Part shown: piece after piece, positions 1-10,925 of the stretch
Layout of the letters: each line of letters opens with the position of its first letter
Numbering within the stretch: position 1 is the first letter of the stretch
Assembly (NCBI RefSeq): GCF_004011695.2
Contig: NC_082405.1
Location: 1,488,001-1,552,000, forward strand
DNA length: 64,000 bases
Direction of reading: 5' to 3'
Source: Ascochyta rabiei
Taxonomy: Eukaryota; Ascomycota; Dothideomycetes; Pleosporales; Didymellaceae
Made by a program: the position numbers and the translations under genes
Notes under the pieces: model-generated
The model's input: the letters and a program-made list of their open reading frames with translations, nothing else
Databases searched by the model: none
Told to the model about the DNA's origin: nothing

Positions 1-2596
1 TGCTCCTGCCTAATTTTAGGCCTATATAAATAAGGCACTAATAGGATTAGTTAATATAACTTATATTATGTATCTAGACAACATATTAGTATACTCTAAG
101 ACAGAGGAAGACTACGTTAGACACGTTAAGGAGGTCTTAGAGAGGCTTTGTAAAGCAAACCTCTATATACGCTTAGATAAGTATAAATAGCACTGTTAAC
201 ACACAGAGTACCTTAGGTATATAGTCTTACCTAAAGGGGTAAGCATTAACCTAGACAGGGTTAAAACAATCTAAGAATAGCTAATCCTGCGCACAGTTCA
301 CAATATCTAAGTATTTATAGGCTTTATAAACTACTATTAGAGATTTATTACAGGGTTTTCTAAATTAGCTTTGCTATTAACCCAGTTAACCTAGAAAGGG
401 CTAAATTCAGCTAAATCTAGTTAAGTAATAAGGAAGGAGGAGAGTTAGCCTCTTAAGCTAAGTAAAGAATCCCTATAAGCTTTCTAGAATATAAAGGACT
501 TATTTATTAACGTACCTATCTTAGTTTATTTTATACCTAGAAGACAGACTAGGATAGAAGTAGATACCTCTAGAGGCGCTATCTTAGGAATCCTTAGTTA
601 ACTAGTCCCTAGGGAGGGGAAGCTAGCCTAATAGAGGCCTGTAGACTTCTATTTAAAGAAGTTAATCTAAGCAGAGTATAACTATAATACTTATAACTAG
701 GAACTTCTTACAATTGTCTAGAGCCTACAGTATTAGCAAAGATACTTAGACAGTACCTTCTTTAAGATCTTAACAGATTACTAAAACCTAAAATAGTTTA
801 TAGAGACAAAAGTTCTTAGCTATTAGCAAGTAAGGGCATACTTAGTGTTATCTAAGTTTAACTTTATAATTACTTATTACCTAGGGTCTATAAACCCTGC
901 AGATAGACCCTTACAGTGTCCTAATTATATAAGAGAGGCATAAGACCCCTTATAAAAGTATAATAAGGCTTTTATATAACCGCTTTAGGAGATCCTAACT
1001 AGGAAGACCCCTAATGCTCCCCTAGTAGCAGCTATAACCCTTTGTTTGTCTGTAAAAGGAAGAAAGGACATAAGAGATCTTAAAAGAAAAGATTTAAGAG
1101 AGAACAGTTACACAGAGCTAACAACAGACTTAGACAACATAGAAAAACTCTCTAGTACTAAAAAAGAGTTAAGCAACATTAAAATAGGACAAAATAACCT
1201 AGGAAAAGATAACATAGCTAAGGAGAAGCGTATCTTACTTATAAGGCTAAAAGATAAGGTGTAAGTAATTAAAGAACGTTATAATAACCTAATATTAGGA
1301 CACTTTAGAGCACAAAGGACCTTAAAGAAGATTTAGCACAGATACACTAAGAAGGGCATTACTAAGGATATATCTAACTACTACTACAACTGCTTAGTAT
1401 GTAAGAGATTAACTGCTACCTAACACAAACTGTACAGGTTATTATAACCTTTACTAGTGCTAAGCTAACTATAGGAGGACGTAATAATAGATTTTATTAC
1501 AGAATTACCCTCTAGTAAGGTGGCTAGGCTAGTGTATAACTCTATACTAGTAGTAGTGTATAAATTAACTAAAATGTTATACTATATACTAGCTAGGGCT
1601 AATTAGGATAGAAAAGACCTAGCATACGCCTAGATTAGAGAAATTATCTACTTACACAGCGCGCTAGCACAAATTATCTTAGATTAGGGGCTGCTAATAA
1701 ACTTAAAGACGTAGGAAACCTTTAACTACTATTTAAACTTAAGACAAGTCTTAACGTTAGCCTATTATCCCTAGCCAGACGGCTAAATAGAAAGGCAAAA
1801 TTAGACTCTTAAACAGTACTTATGTTGCTACTGTACTCTAGAATAAGACAATTAGGCCCTATAGATTTTAATTACAGAATTTGCGTATAATAATAGCATT
1901 TACGTATCTATAAATATAACACCTTTCTAAGCCTGTTACAGTATAGATCTAAGGGGCACAGATTAGCCCAATTTAGTATTAAAAGGCAGAGAATCTCCCC
2001 TTGCGAAGGAAATGGCTGCTAGAGTTATTTCCTTATAGGCTACCTGTACAGTAAACATAGAAAAGTTAAATAAGTATTAAAAGAAACACTTAGATAAGAA
2101 ACAACTACTAGCACCCTTTAAAGTAGGTGACAAAGTACTAGTCTCTAGCAAGAATATTAGGACAGTACGCCTAAAAAAGAAGCTAGACTAGAAATACCTA
2201 GAGCCTAGAACTATTATAGCCTAGATTGGCCCTAGTGCGTATAGAGTAGACCTGCTAGGAATAAAAGAGATCTACCTAGTATTCTATGTGTTACTGCTAG
2301 ACCTATACACACTGAGATATTAACTTCTAATTATACAGGAATAAATATAAGAACCTATAGTTAAGAGGGAAGAGAAGGTGTAGGATATAGAAAAAGTCCT
2401 TAACAGAAGGTAATTAGCTAACAGACACTAGGAATACCTTATTAAGTAGGACAGATTCCCTAACTTAGAAAATTCCTAGGAAATTAGCACAAATCTTTCT
2501 AAAGAAGCGCTAAAACAATACTAGAAAATAATAAAGTAACTGCTTAGACTGCGTAATAAGACGTTAAGGTTAAAGTCTAAAAAAGGAGGGGACTAA
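1..2596 (+). mobile_element. RIP-decayed Ty3/Gypsy chromovirus, 3' part of pol (RT, RNase H, integrase, chromodomain)
   Basis: One reading frame (positions with remainder 2 on division by 3) can be followed from the left edge to the stop at 2594-2596. It is broken by many TAG and TAA codons but by no detected frameshift. In order it shows: the reverse transcriptase active-site box at 71-97 (read as YLDNILVYS, where the family has YLDD); the RNase H region near 500-900; the integrase zinc finger from about 1298 (GHF...CLVC); the DDE core with a GQTER-like segment near 1780; and a C-terminal chromodomain around 2380-2490. Stops fall where family members carry Trp or Gln, as expected for TGG or CAG turned to TAG by RIP. 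A purine-rich stretch at 2579-2593 could be the polypurine tract. The 5' half lies outside the window. The copy is non-functional. Confidence 0.9.
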
Positions 2597-4654
2597 AAAG
2601 GCTAAATACCTTTACTCAATTATGATTTTTCCCTATAGGGGTTTTTTAATTAATAAGTATTTAATAGTTTACGCTAAGGGAAAATATAACTCTACCTTAC
2701 CCTAAGAAATACAGACTAGCTAAAGCAGACATCTTTTAGCCTATTATAGCTATTTCTAATATAAGGAGATAAAGAAAGTTACATACTACATTATATAGTT
2801 ATAATTGTAAGCAAATATAGAAGAATTAGTATAGAAGAACACCTTCCTAGTATTATTTAAACTATCTAAGAGTGTAATGCACCTACTTGCTATATTAGCC
2901 TAAAACTGTCTACTAACTACAAACTTAGGTATTATTAATCTAAACCTTCTATTATAGGGAACATCTACTAACTATAACTACTACTATAGGTATAAGTAGT
3001 AGCCTTGCAACTACTATAAGGCTTCTTAGTAGTAGCAGCGGCAGCAGCAGCGTCGGCGGCGGCCTGCTTAGCAGCCTCCTACTCCTTCCGCTCCTCCTAG
3101 AGCTAACCTAGGGTCTTACTAGTACCTGCAATCTAGTACTTTAACTATAAAAGAAGTTAGATATTATAAAAAAAAGTTAAAACGTGCTATAATACCTTCT
3201 TGCAGGGGGTAATAGGCGCATCTAGATTAGACTCACCACTACTCTCCTCTAACATCTTCTTTTGCTTTATCTTAGCCTTAACAGCGCTAGCCTTAGATTA
3301 ATCGCGCTTCTTAATATAGATGCTAGACAAGGTTAACTTACGTACGTAAGTGTTGCTATTATAGAGTATAAGTAGGTCTTTCTATAGTAAATAGTTCCTA
3401 TAAAGGTTAGATTATGCTATAATAAGTAAAAAAGAGACAGAACATACTCTTAAATTATACCCAGCAACAAGCTAGCCTAGTTAACAATAGACTTGCCTAT
3501 TGCAGTCTTCTTGTTAATAGATATAGGCGTAGTAGTAGCAGGTGTTACAGGGGTGGTCTTAACGCCAGCTGCATTAACAATAGCAGCACAAGCAGTAGTA
3601 ACTAGGCAACAACTAGAGTAAAGGTGCGCTATATTGCTAGAAAGCCTTAAATAGCTGTTAGCGTACTTATTAGGGCCCTAAATATGTTAAAAGATGCTAA
3701 AACAAGCTAAAAGGAGATAAAACACGTACTAATAGGCAATTCTTGTTACTATTATAACACTCTCTATAGTAGTAGGCCTAGGCGTCCCTATAACGCAGGC
3801 TACCCTATAAAGCTAGGTTAGTAGAGAAACAACAGTCCCTATAGACACTACTATTAGTAATATAGTAGAGACAGAGCATATAGCACTACTTAGCAGTCCT
3901 ACTGTTCTTAGTAATGTTAATCTTGCAGTAAGCAGGTATAGACATAATAGCTATAGCAAATAGTAGTTAGTAACAGTTAGTAACAGTTAGTAGTAGGCAG
4001 TAGCAGTTAGGAGCAGTCTAAAAAGGTTACTAAGGCGTGTTGTGCGGTACTATCTGCTAAAACGTGTTAGAACGTGCTAGAAAGACCTAGAAAATCCCTT
4101 AGCTATCCTTACAAAAGTGCTAGACAGAGTAGGTTAGTACTTACTAAAATAAAGTAGGATGTAGTAGTAACTAACAAAACTAGGGGTATAGATAGCTTAT
4201 ATGCTGCCAGCTACCTAGTTAGAGCTTTAGCCTGCGCAGATAGCTGCCTAGACCCTAGAGGTGAAGTAAGAGGTAAGAGAGGATTTCTGTTTAACTTTTA
4301 CTAGGTAAAGGCAGAATTAGTTTCAAGCCCTATCTAGCCTTACAAGGCGTCTAAAACGCCTAAACCTAGTTAGAATTAGCTATAACAGGACAGACGTAGT
4401 AAACACGTCTAAGGCTAGGCTAAAATAATACAGTATTGCTAATTATACTATTGTTTAAGCCAAACCATCTAGAGAAGGGAGGCATTGTTAGGCGCTGGGC
4501 CTAGGGGTACCTCTGCCTGTCTTAGCGAGCTACTATAGGGCTAGTCAGCCTAGACTATATAAAGGTGTTAGAGGTTATTACTAATACTCTAGCAATTAGT
4601 CTTGTTACTACATACTACGTACCTTAATACACCTGCTATCCTCTTTAACCCTAT
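2597..4654. other. RIP-type AT-rich relic DNA, no intact gene
   Basis: About 2 kb saturated with TA, CTA and TAG and without a usable reading frame. Near 3023-3100 the minus strand keeps a low-complexity Ala/Glu-rich stretch (GCN repeats), less AT-rich than its surroundings. Around 3960-4010 a short CAGTTAGTA-type repeat is visible. At about 4471-4486 a purine tract is followed by TGTTAGGCGC, which resembles a polypurine tract plus LTR start, with a TATATAAA-like element near 4557. I could not find a second copy or an LTR end. These are probably transposon pieces; the family is not identifiable by eye. Confidence 0.5.
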
Positions 4655-5935
4655 CCTCCCTTATGATCGCTTTGTACACTCCTTACAATAACCTACTATA
4701 CAGACACCCTAGAATTACACACATAATAGAACTTATTAAGTAATACTATAAGTTTAGTAATATAAAGGACAGGGTTACTAAATATATTGAGAACTATGTT
4801 AACTATTAGCAAAACAAACACAGTACACACATAAAATATAGAGAAATGCAGGTAATAGAGCTGCCTACGGCACTATAGACAAATATTACAATAGACTTTG
4901 TTACACAGCTACCTATCTTATAAGACCCTGTAACTAGATATAACTACAACTTAATCTTTGTTATAGTTAACAGATTTACTAAGTACACTAAGATAATACC
5001 TTTTTAATATAGCTATACTGTAGAGCAGCTTATATAAGTGTTTCTAGATTAACATATAAGGCATTATAGTATACTAGAATTAATTATTAGTAATTAAGAC
5101 AAGCTCTTTATATTAAATTATTAGACTACGCTCTTAGCAGCTATAGGTACTAAGAAGAAGCTTTTAACAGCCTATTATCTGCAGACAGATAGATAGACGA
5201 AAAGAATAAATTAGACTATAGAAACATACCTATATATATACAGTAACTAGCAGTAAGACAACTAGGTATTGCTGTTACCTATAGCACAAATTACATATAA
5301 TAATAAATTATTAGAAGTAATAGAAGAATTACTATTCTCTCTAAATTATAGGATACATCTAAACCTCTTTACTAGAAGTCTAGACACGCTAATTTAGACT
5401 AAATCTGTAATATCCTTAGTAGTAAGACTAAAAGAAGTGCATAGGAAAGCGCTAGAAAATATTAGTAAGGCTTAAGAAAAAGTAATGTTATATGTTAACT
5501 AAAAAAGAAAAACAGCACCTTAGCTAAAAGAGGGGGATAAAGTCTATCTTCTTATAAAAAACCTTTACACATAAAGACTAACAAAAAAACTAGACTATGT
5601 TAAAGTTAGACACTTTTTTATTATAAAGCAGATAAGCCTAGTTAACTATAGACTTAATCTGCTAAAGGATATAAAGATCTATCTAGTAATCCACATATTA
5701 CTATTAGAACCAGCTAACTCTAGAACGCCTATCTAGAAGAACTTCTATTACTAAGCTAATAGTAAAGATAAATAGGAAGTTAAAAAAAATAGTAATATAT
5801 AAGGGAAATAGTAATTAATAAAGGTACCTAGTTAAATAGTTAGGATACCTAGACTTAGAAAATATATAGGAACTACCTGCGTATCTTATAAGTTGCTACT
5901 AATTAGTACATAAGTACTATAATTTGCTATAGACT
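4655..5935 (+). mobile_element. RIP-decayed second Gypsy chromovirus fragment (integrase and chromodomain)
   Basis: The translation shows the integrase zinc-finger region (RHPRI...ELIKQYY), a DDE core starting near ITIDFVTQLP, the segment near 5170-5215 matching the usual YHPQTDGQTERxNQ box, and a C-terminal chromodomain at 5825-5935 (YLVK-LGY-D-ENI-ELP, with TAG at both expected Trp sites). Nearly all stops are TAG or TAA. The frame changes once: IN reads in one frame up to about 5780 and the chromodomain in another. The shift fits one extra A in the A8 run at about 5782-5789. No reverse transcriptase lies upstream, so the copy is truncated at its 5' side or interrupted. It differs in sequence from the first element, so it is a separate family or lineage. 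Confidence 0.85.
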
Positions 5936-6492
5936 CTTTAATTAAAATAAGAGTACTCTAGGTAGCTAGTAAGGCACATATGCTTATAGACGCTGTAGAA
6001 CAGTTAGAATTAACTTCCTTAGCTAGGTCTAACTTACTAGCCTTAACTATTCTATTTACTAAATATAGCGCCTTTTACTATATGCGCTTATTTGCCTGTT
6101 TTAGGATTTTCTTTTTACGTAATAATTGCGTAATTACAGTTATAAGAAGTAACTTATATACTTCTACCTTTTTCTTATACTCCTTATAAGTATTATCTAA
6201 TAACACCTAAGACATGTTTATATATAGCTTACTAGCCTTTATACACTTAGTATACTTTAAACCTTTTAGACTACCTAATATAATATAGCACTTATAGCTG
6301 CTAAAGAAATAATAATTATAAGGGACTTTAGTAGGTATATTAGCTTAATAGATTTCTAATATAAGATAGATATTGTAGGTGTATAAGAACATCTTAACTT
6401 ACAGGTTACTAGATATAGGGATTATAGATTATATAAAACTCTAACAGACAATTACGTAGTTTAAGGACAAACTAAAGAGGAAGGAGGGATAG
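5936..6492. other. RIP-type relic DNA downstream of the second chromovirus
   Basis: An AT-rich, stop-laden stretch between the chromodomain remnant and the candidate LTR. A 69-codon open stretch at 5980-6189 has no recognisable domain and biased composition, so I do not call it a gene. The purine run GAGGAAGGAGGGA at about 6478-6489 lies just before the candidate LTR and could be a polypurine tract of the same element. Confidence 0.4.
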
Positions 6493-6726
6493 TGTTATAA
6501 TCCTGTGCTAGGGCACAGCACAAACATAAGTACTAGCTAACTAAGACCCCTAACTCCGCCCTAAAGGAACAAACAGTAGAGAAGGACAGGACAGAAAGGG
6601 TTATTATATAACTACTTACTAATAAGCATAATATATATAACTGCTTATTAATAAGTATAAAATAATATTCTTGTCTATAAGCACCCTTATACATTTTATT
6701 AGACTAACTCTAGTTACTTATTAACA
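6493..6726 (+). repeat. Candidate 3' LTR of the second chromovirus
   Basis: The segment begins TGTTATAATCC directly after a purine-rich tract and can be ended at TTATTAACA, giving TG...CA ends and about 234 bp, a usual size for fungal Gypsy LTRs. Inside are TATA-like stretches (TTATTATATAAC, AATATATATAAC). It lies about 560 bp past the chromodomain, on the correct side for a 3' LTR. No partner LTR is in the window, so the boundary is only a proposal. Confidence 0.4.
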
Positions 6727-7000
6727 ATTATTATATCTTCTTAGTATATAGTTAGTAGGAATATAACCCTTATAGTTTGTGTTTAACCTTATTAATTAAG
6801 TTTATCTTTAGAATCTTAACTTACGCTTAAACTAGACAGTCTACTCTGTACTATTCAGTGCACCCTATCTTTACAAGCTTTGCTTAGCTAATAACTCTAA
6901 CCAATCTACCAGTACTCATCCCTAAGAACTAATAGAATTAGTGCTTACGGTCTTTAACTAAAGTACGACTTCAACAAATATCTCCTTAAAGTTATAGCTA

Positions 7001-7180
7001 GGCGTGCGCAGCTCTATAGAGGAAGGTAAGTAGTAATAGTAGGTAGGCGTGCGCAGCTCTATAGAGGAGGGGAAGTAGTAATAGTATAGGGGCGTAGGGG
7101 ACCTTATAAAGGAGGGAGAGTAGTGCTAGCGTAGGGGCGTAGGCAACTCTATAGGGAAGGAAGAGTAGTAACAGCAGGGT
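7001..7180 (+). repeat. Four tandem copies of a 45 bp unit, decayed coding repeat
   Basis: Units start at 7001, 7046, 7091 and 7136, each opening with GGCGTGCG or GGCGTAGG, and the period is exactly 45 nt. Forty-five is a multiple of three. On the plus strand each unit reads as a 15-residue peptide (G-V-x-x-S/L-I-x-E-G-K/E followed by TAG codons). If TAG is read as the original Gln, the peptide ends in a Gln run. The period suggests a repeat protein inside a decayed element, later altered by RIP. Confidence 0.75.
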
Positions 7181-8960
7181 AGTAAGCACAGCTAGTAGAC
7201 AGACAAGCAGTGCTTATTAGGGAAGTTAGAGCAGCAGTAGTAGGATAAGCAGGACAATAGGGCATACTCTAGGCAGTAGTAAGGCGTAGTAAGTAGGCGC
7301 TTAACTTAGTTAATAGCATCCTTTAGATTAGGTTAGCTGTATACCTAATATAGACAGAAATTCTTATAGTAGTATAGGCCTAGACTACCTCTATATAGTT
7401 TATGCGCTTAGTCTAGAACTAAAAGGCTAAACCTATAGCAGCTATAAACTGTTAGAGGTAGGTATCTAGCTAGTTACTACTATAACGCCTAGACAACAGT
7501 ATAGTAGGCAGAGCAACCTAGATACTAGGCTTAGTAGGGGAACAGGTAGTGTAAGAGGAGGTTAGCTGCTTTGCTAGTGTAGGGTTAGCTAGGGCTAGGT
7601 TAAGTGCAGCCTTATACACCTACTAGTGCTTATAGTAGGCACCTAGTAAAAATGTTATATTAGAAAGGAAGACCTATAGCAGTAATAAAAGGGGTAACCT
7701 ACAGTAAAAGATAGGCTAACGCCCCTAGTTAGCCTTATTACTACCTACACCCTAGGTGCTAGGCGTCTTAATATAGGCGTTACTAGCGCGCACTAACACC
7801 TTAGCTACTATTAGTTAAAAATATAGGGCTAGAACAGGAACACGTACTTAGATATACTGCTTAAAATTACGCTAGGTGTAGTAGAGCTTAGTATTTATAG
7901 TAAAGAGGTTGTTATTATAAATATAAATGCGCTTACGCTTAGCGCAGGTACAGTAGGTCTTACTAGTACTAGAAACGTAGTAAGCTATAGAAGAAATTAG
8001 CAGGTAAGTAGGCCTATAACAGACGTAGGCACTTATAAGACTAGCTAGTAAGAATAGTAAGGAGGCGGCAGAGGCAGCACAGGACAGCGCTAGTAGAGAT
8101 AGGGACTAGGTCCTTATTATCTAAGTTACCTTTAACTTTATAGTTACTTATATAATAGTAGTAAGCTTTCTATATATATAGTTAGGCCCTATAACTAGAT
8201 TAGAAACTATAGATAAGAAATACTAGGGGTATGTTATAGGTAAAGGGGAGGGACTATAGCAGACTATAACTACCTCCTCTAAAGGGACTACTAGCTCCTT
8301 AACTAGTAGCCTAATAGCTATAACTAGAGGTAATAACAGATATAGTAGGTAGGGTAAAGGTATATATAGAAAATTAGGTAGGTATATTATAGGTAGGTTA
8401 GGTAGAAGTATAGAGTAGTATAGTATCTAACTTAGGCAGGTATGCTAGGTTAAATAAAAATAACCTAGGTGTGTATAGGGACTACCCTAGGTAAACTACA
8501 GACTAGACAAGTAGCTAACCTACTAAGAGCTAGACCCTTACGTAACTACAACTAGCCCTAGAGTTTACCTACTACTAGCATCTTCTAGGCTACACTAAAT
8601 ATAGAAAGGACCTAGTAAAATATATACAGCCTAGAAGAGATAGGGAAAGAAGGTATGTTATAGGCTTAGACCTTATTTAAGCCTTAAGTAAGACAGGGCA
8701 GTTACGTGCCCTATAGACATATTAGAAGGACACGTAACATGTTACCTTCTTAAGAGATACAATACTATATTAACCCTTATTACATCCTACCCTAAGGCTA
8801 GTCTATAACAATTTTGTTAGTTTGTGTGTTCTTTTTAATAAGATCTTTAAAATAAGATCAGATAAGATAGTTTGTTGCTAGGGTAGTCTGTGCTTCTGCA
8901 AATCTGAATTTTTTTTTTAACCAGAATAGGTTAGATAACTAGGCAGCGTGCAGCAACTAG
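7181..8960. other. RIP-type relic DNA up to the euchromatin boundary
   Basis: Stop-laden DNA with CTAG and TA enrichment and no intact domain. Isolated GC-rich islands (for example about 8055-8085) survive. Near 8820-8960 the composition becomes more even, and beyond about 9190 it is normal for the host genes. I could not assign this part to a transposon family. Confidence 0.5.
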
Positions 8961-9472
8961 ATGCCTAGAGGCTCTAGGAAGCTTAGGATAGTATATCCTC
9001 GCTGGGTTAAGATAGATTTGAATGATTTTTTGGTGTGCAGGGCCCTATGTCCAAATTTCGCTTTGTTGTGGTATGAAGTGAGGGTGTTGCTCGCTTATGG
9101 AGTACGTTATATAGAATTGAATTATTCACTTTATACTGCTTTTGTTCATATTTAGTTATGCGGTTTTAGGGTTTTAGGTTAAGCCGTTTGATTTTTTCCA
9201 CTCTGTCCGTAATCGTCACCCGTACCCCTCGATTTCCCTGAACAGATCCCGATCAAGTACGTCCAGAAAATTCAAGCACTTCTTCAACTCCATGGGGTCT
9301 TTTTAGCCCGCAATAAGTCACGTCTGTGTTTCCCAAGTTTTCCTGCATAACAAGTGTTGGCCGGTGTAACATCAAACAAGTCCGATTCGACCAGGATAAC
9401 GATCTTCTCTGCCGTTGACATCGACTCTACTATTCCAGCTCGGTGTTTTGATGTAGTTCAAGCAAAACCCGA
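8961..9472. other. Transition zone between the repeat island and the gene region
   Basis: The first 200 bases are still AT-rich and the rest has normal composition. A 64-codon open stretch at 8961-9155 has no recognisable features. The part next to 9472 would be the 3' flank of the minus-strand gene that ends at 9473. Nothing else is evident. Confidence 0.5.
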
Positions 9473-10582
9473 CTAGGGCTCACAGAGAGGGCAAAGCGAG
9501 CAACCGAGCACCTGTGGGCTGGACGGCGCCGAGATCTGAAGGGGCGCTGACGAAGGGGTGCGACTGATAAAGTCGACTGGAATACTTACGTATCTTTGAA
9601 GATCGAAAGAGGGAGCCGTGAGATTCGTTTCGCAATCCCAACCGGGATGCAGGTCCATGCTCGCTGCAGCAAAGGCAGCCATGTTGAGACTCGCAAATTC
9701 CCTCCCATAGATGGCCACTGGGCAACAATCGGGGACATTTGTGCTGTTCAACTGATAGTGGCGCTGTATTGCCGTGCTTGCCAGCCGAGCTTGGAGCTCA
9801 TCTAAAAAAGACGCGGGCTGCTCTGGCATTGCCATGATATGTTGGGTGATGAGGAAGGTGTCTACCCGGTGTGCCTCTGTGACATGCGATAGACATACCG
9901 CCGCCTGCGCCGTGATGCCAGGCTGCTCCATGAACTTGGCGATGAGCTCGAGCGATTGAGGTAGCTGCTCGGTCCAGAACCTGCGGGGGTCGATCTGAGC
10001 GAGCGCGGGGCGCAGGCATTCGTTAACCTTCGTGAGGAAATCTGCTATGCCCTTTTGATAGGCGGCAAGTATGCGGGTTATCGGTGCAACTACCTCCACG
10101 TTCATGGGGATGGGCTGTGCTTCTGATTCCACCAACTCCTCTCGAAGCTTCTCCATCTCCGCTTGACTTGCACCTGCGAGCTCGCGCTGCGCATTGCCGG
10201 CTTTGGTGTCTTGGAACTTGTCCTTGAGCCAGGCCTCGAGGGCAGGAACACAACCGGGGCTTCTGGGGTCTTGCTAGACCAACTCTTCGGTCATTTTCGC
10301 CTGGATCAAGGACAGCACCGGCTTGATCTTGTCGTATCGGTTGCTGTGGAAACTAAGCTTCTGACGGTCCTTGGCCCGATCTTTGTTCAACTGATCCATC
10401 TGAACCTCGAGCTCACGGATATGCTGCTGGTCGACAGTGAGCTCGGCGCCACCGAAGTATTCCTCTAGGTCGGAAGTTTCTGTGACAGTTCGGTGGCGAG
10501 GCAGAATGGTGTTGTGATGTAGGAAAGAGGGAGGAAGTGGGCGGGGAGGATCAGCTGTTGTAGTCGAGGTGAAGGTGGTGTT
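9473..10582 (-). pseudogene. Unknown protein gene broken by an in-frame TAG
   Basis: One minus-strand frame is open from just after a TGA (10585-10583) to the stop at 9473, except for a single TAG at 10276-10274. The upstream 102 codons are protein-like, with a Pro/Thr-rich start followed by a charged, probably helical part (EEYFGGAEL...IRELEVQMDQLNKD). The downstream part (ATG at 10156, 227 residues) is Glu/Ala-rich, then Leu-rich. No known domain is recognised. I looked for an intron that would remove the TAG; the one plausible GT...CAG pair is 56 nt and breaks the frame. TAG is what RIP makes from TGG or CAG, and decayed repeats lie on both sides (to the left of about 9.0 kb and from 14.3 kb), so RIP leakage is possible. 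Alternatively the real gene starts at 10156. Confidence 0.45.
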
Positions 10583-10760
10583 TCAAACGCTAGTTCGGTT
10601 TGATGTAGGCTCAGGACAGACTCGTAGAGCTGTGGATATGGAGAATATATCTGGGGAGGTACAAAGGTATTGTATTGTAGGAATGAGGGAGGAATTGGGC
10701 GGGGGGGGATCAGCTCTTATAGCGGGTGTGAACGTGCCGCCGCAAACGCTCTCTCACCTG
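10519..10760. repeat. Diverged direct repeat, 158 bp offset
   Basis: The segment beginning GTAGGAAAGAGGGAGGAAGT at 10519 is repeated with mismatches at 10677 (GTAGGAATGAGGGAGGAATT), and the match continues for about 70 nt through GATCAGCT and CGCAAACGCT-like sequence. The first copy overlaps the 5' part of the broken gene on the minus strand. It is probably a local duplication of its upstream region. Confidence 0.6.
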
Positions 10761-10925
10761 CGCTGCGCTGCGCTGGCGAACGGAAAAGGCGGCCTGCATG
10801 CTCTGGACATGCTTGAAACTCGAAAATGCAGCTCCCGCAACGAAGGAAATGCGGTGGAATATATCGGGTGTGAGGAGGGATATTTCATGGGAGTACCGGA
10901 GAAAGCTGTCAAACTGTGAATGTCG

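Noticed and set aside
1046..1264. 72-codon open stretch
   Set aside because: It is a short surviving part of the chromovirus pol frame, not a separate gene.
6998..7189. Minus-strand 63-codon Leu-rich repeat peptide
   Set aside because: It is the antisense of the 45 bp repeat; Leu/Tyr/Ala content follows from the repeated sequence.
10163..10919. Plus-strand open stretches opposite and upstream of the broken gene
   Set aside because: They lie antisense to a protein-like frame or in its duplicated upstream region, and have no domain or splice structure.
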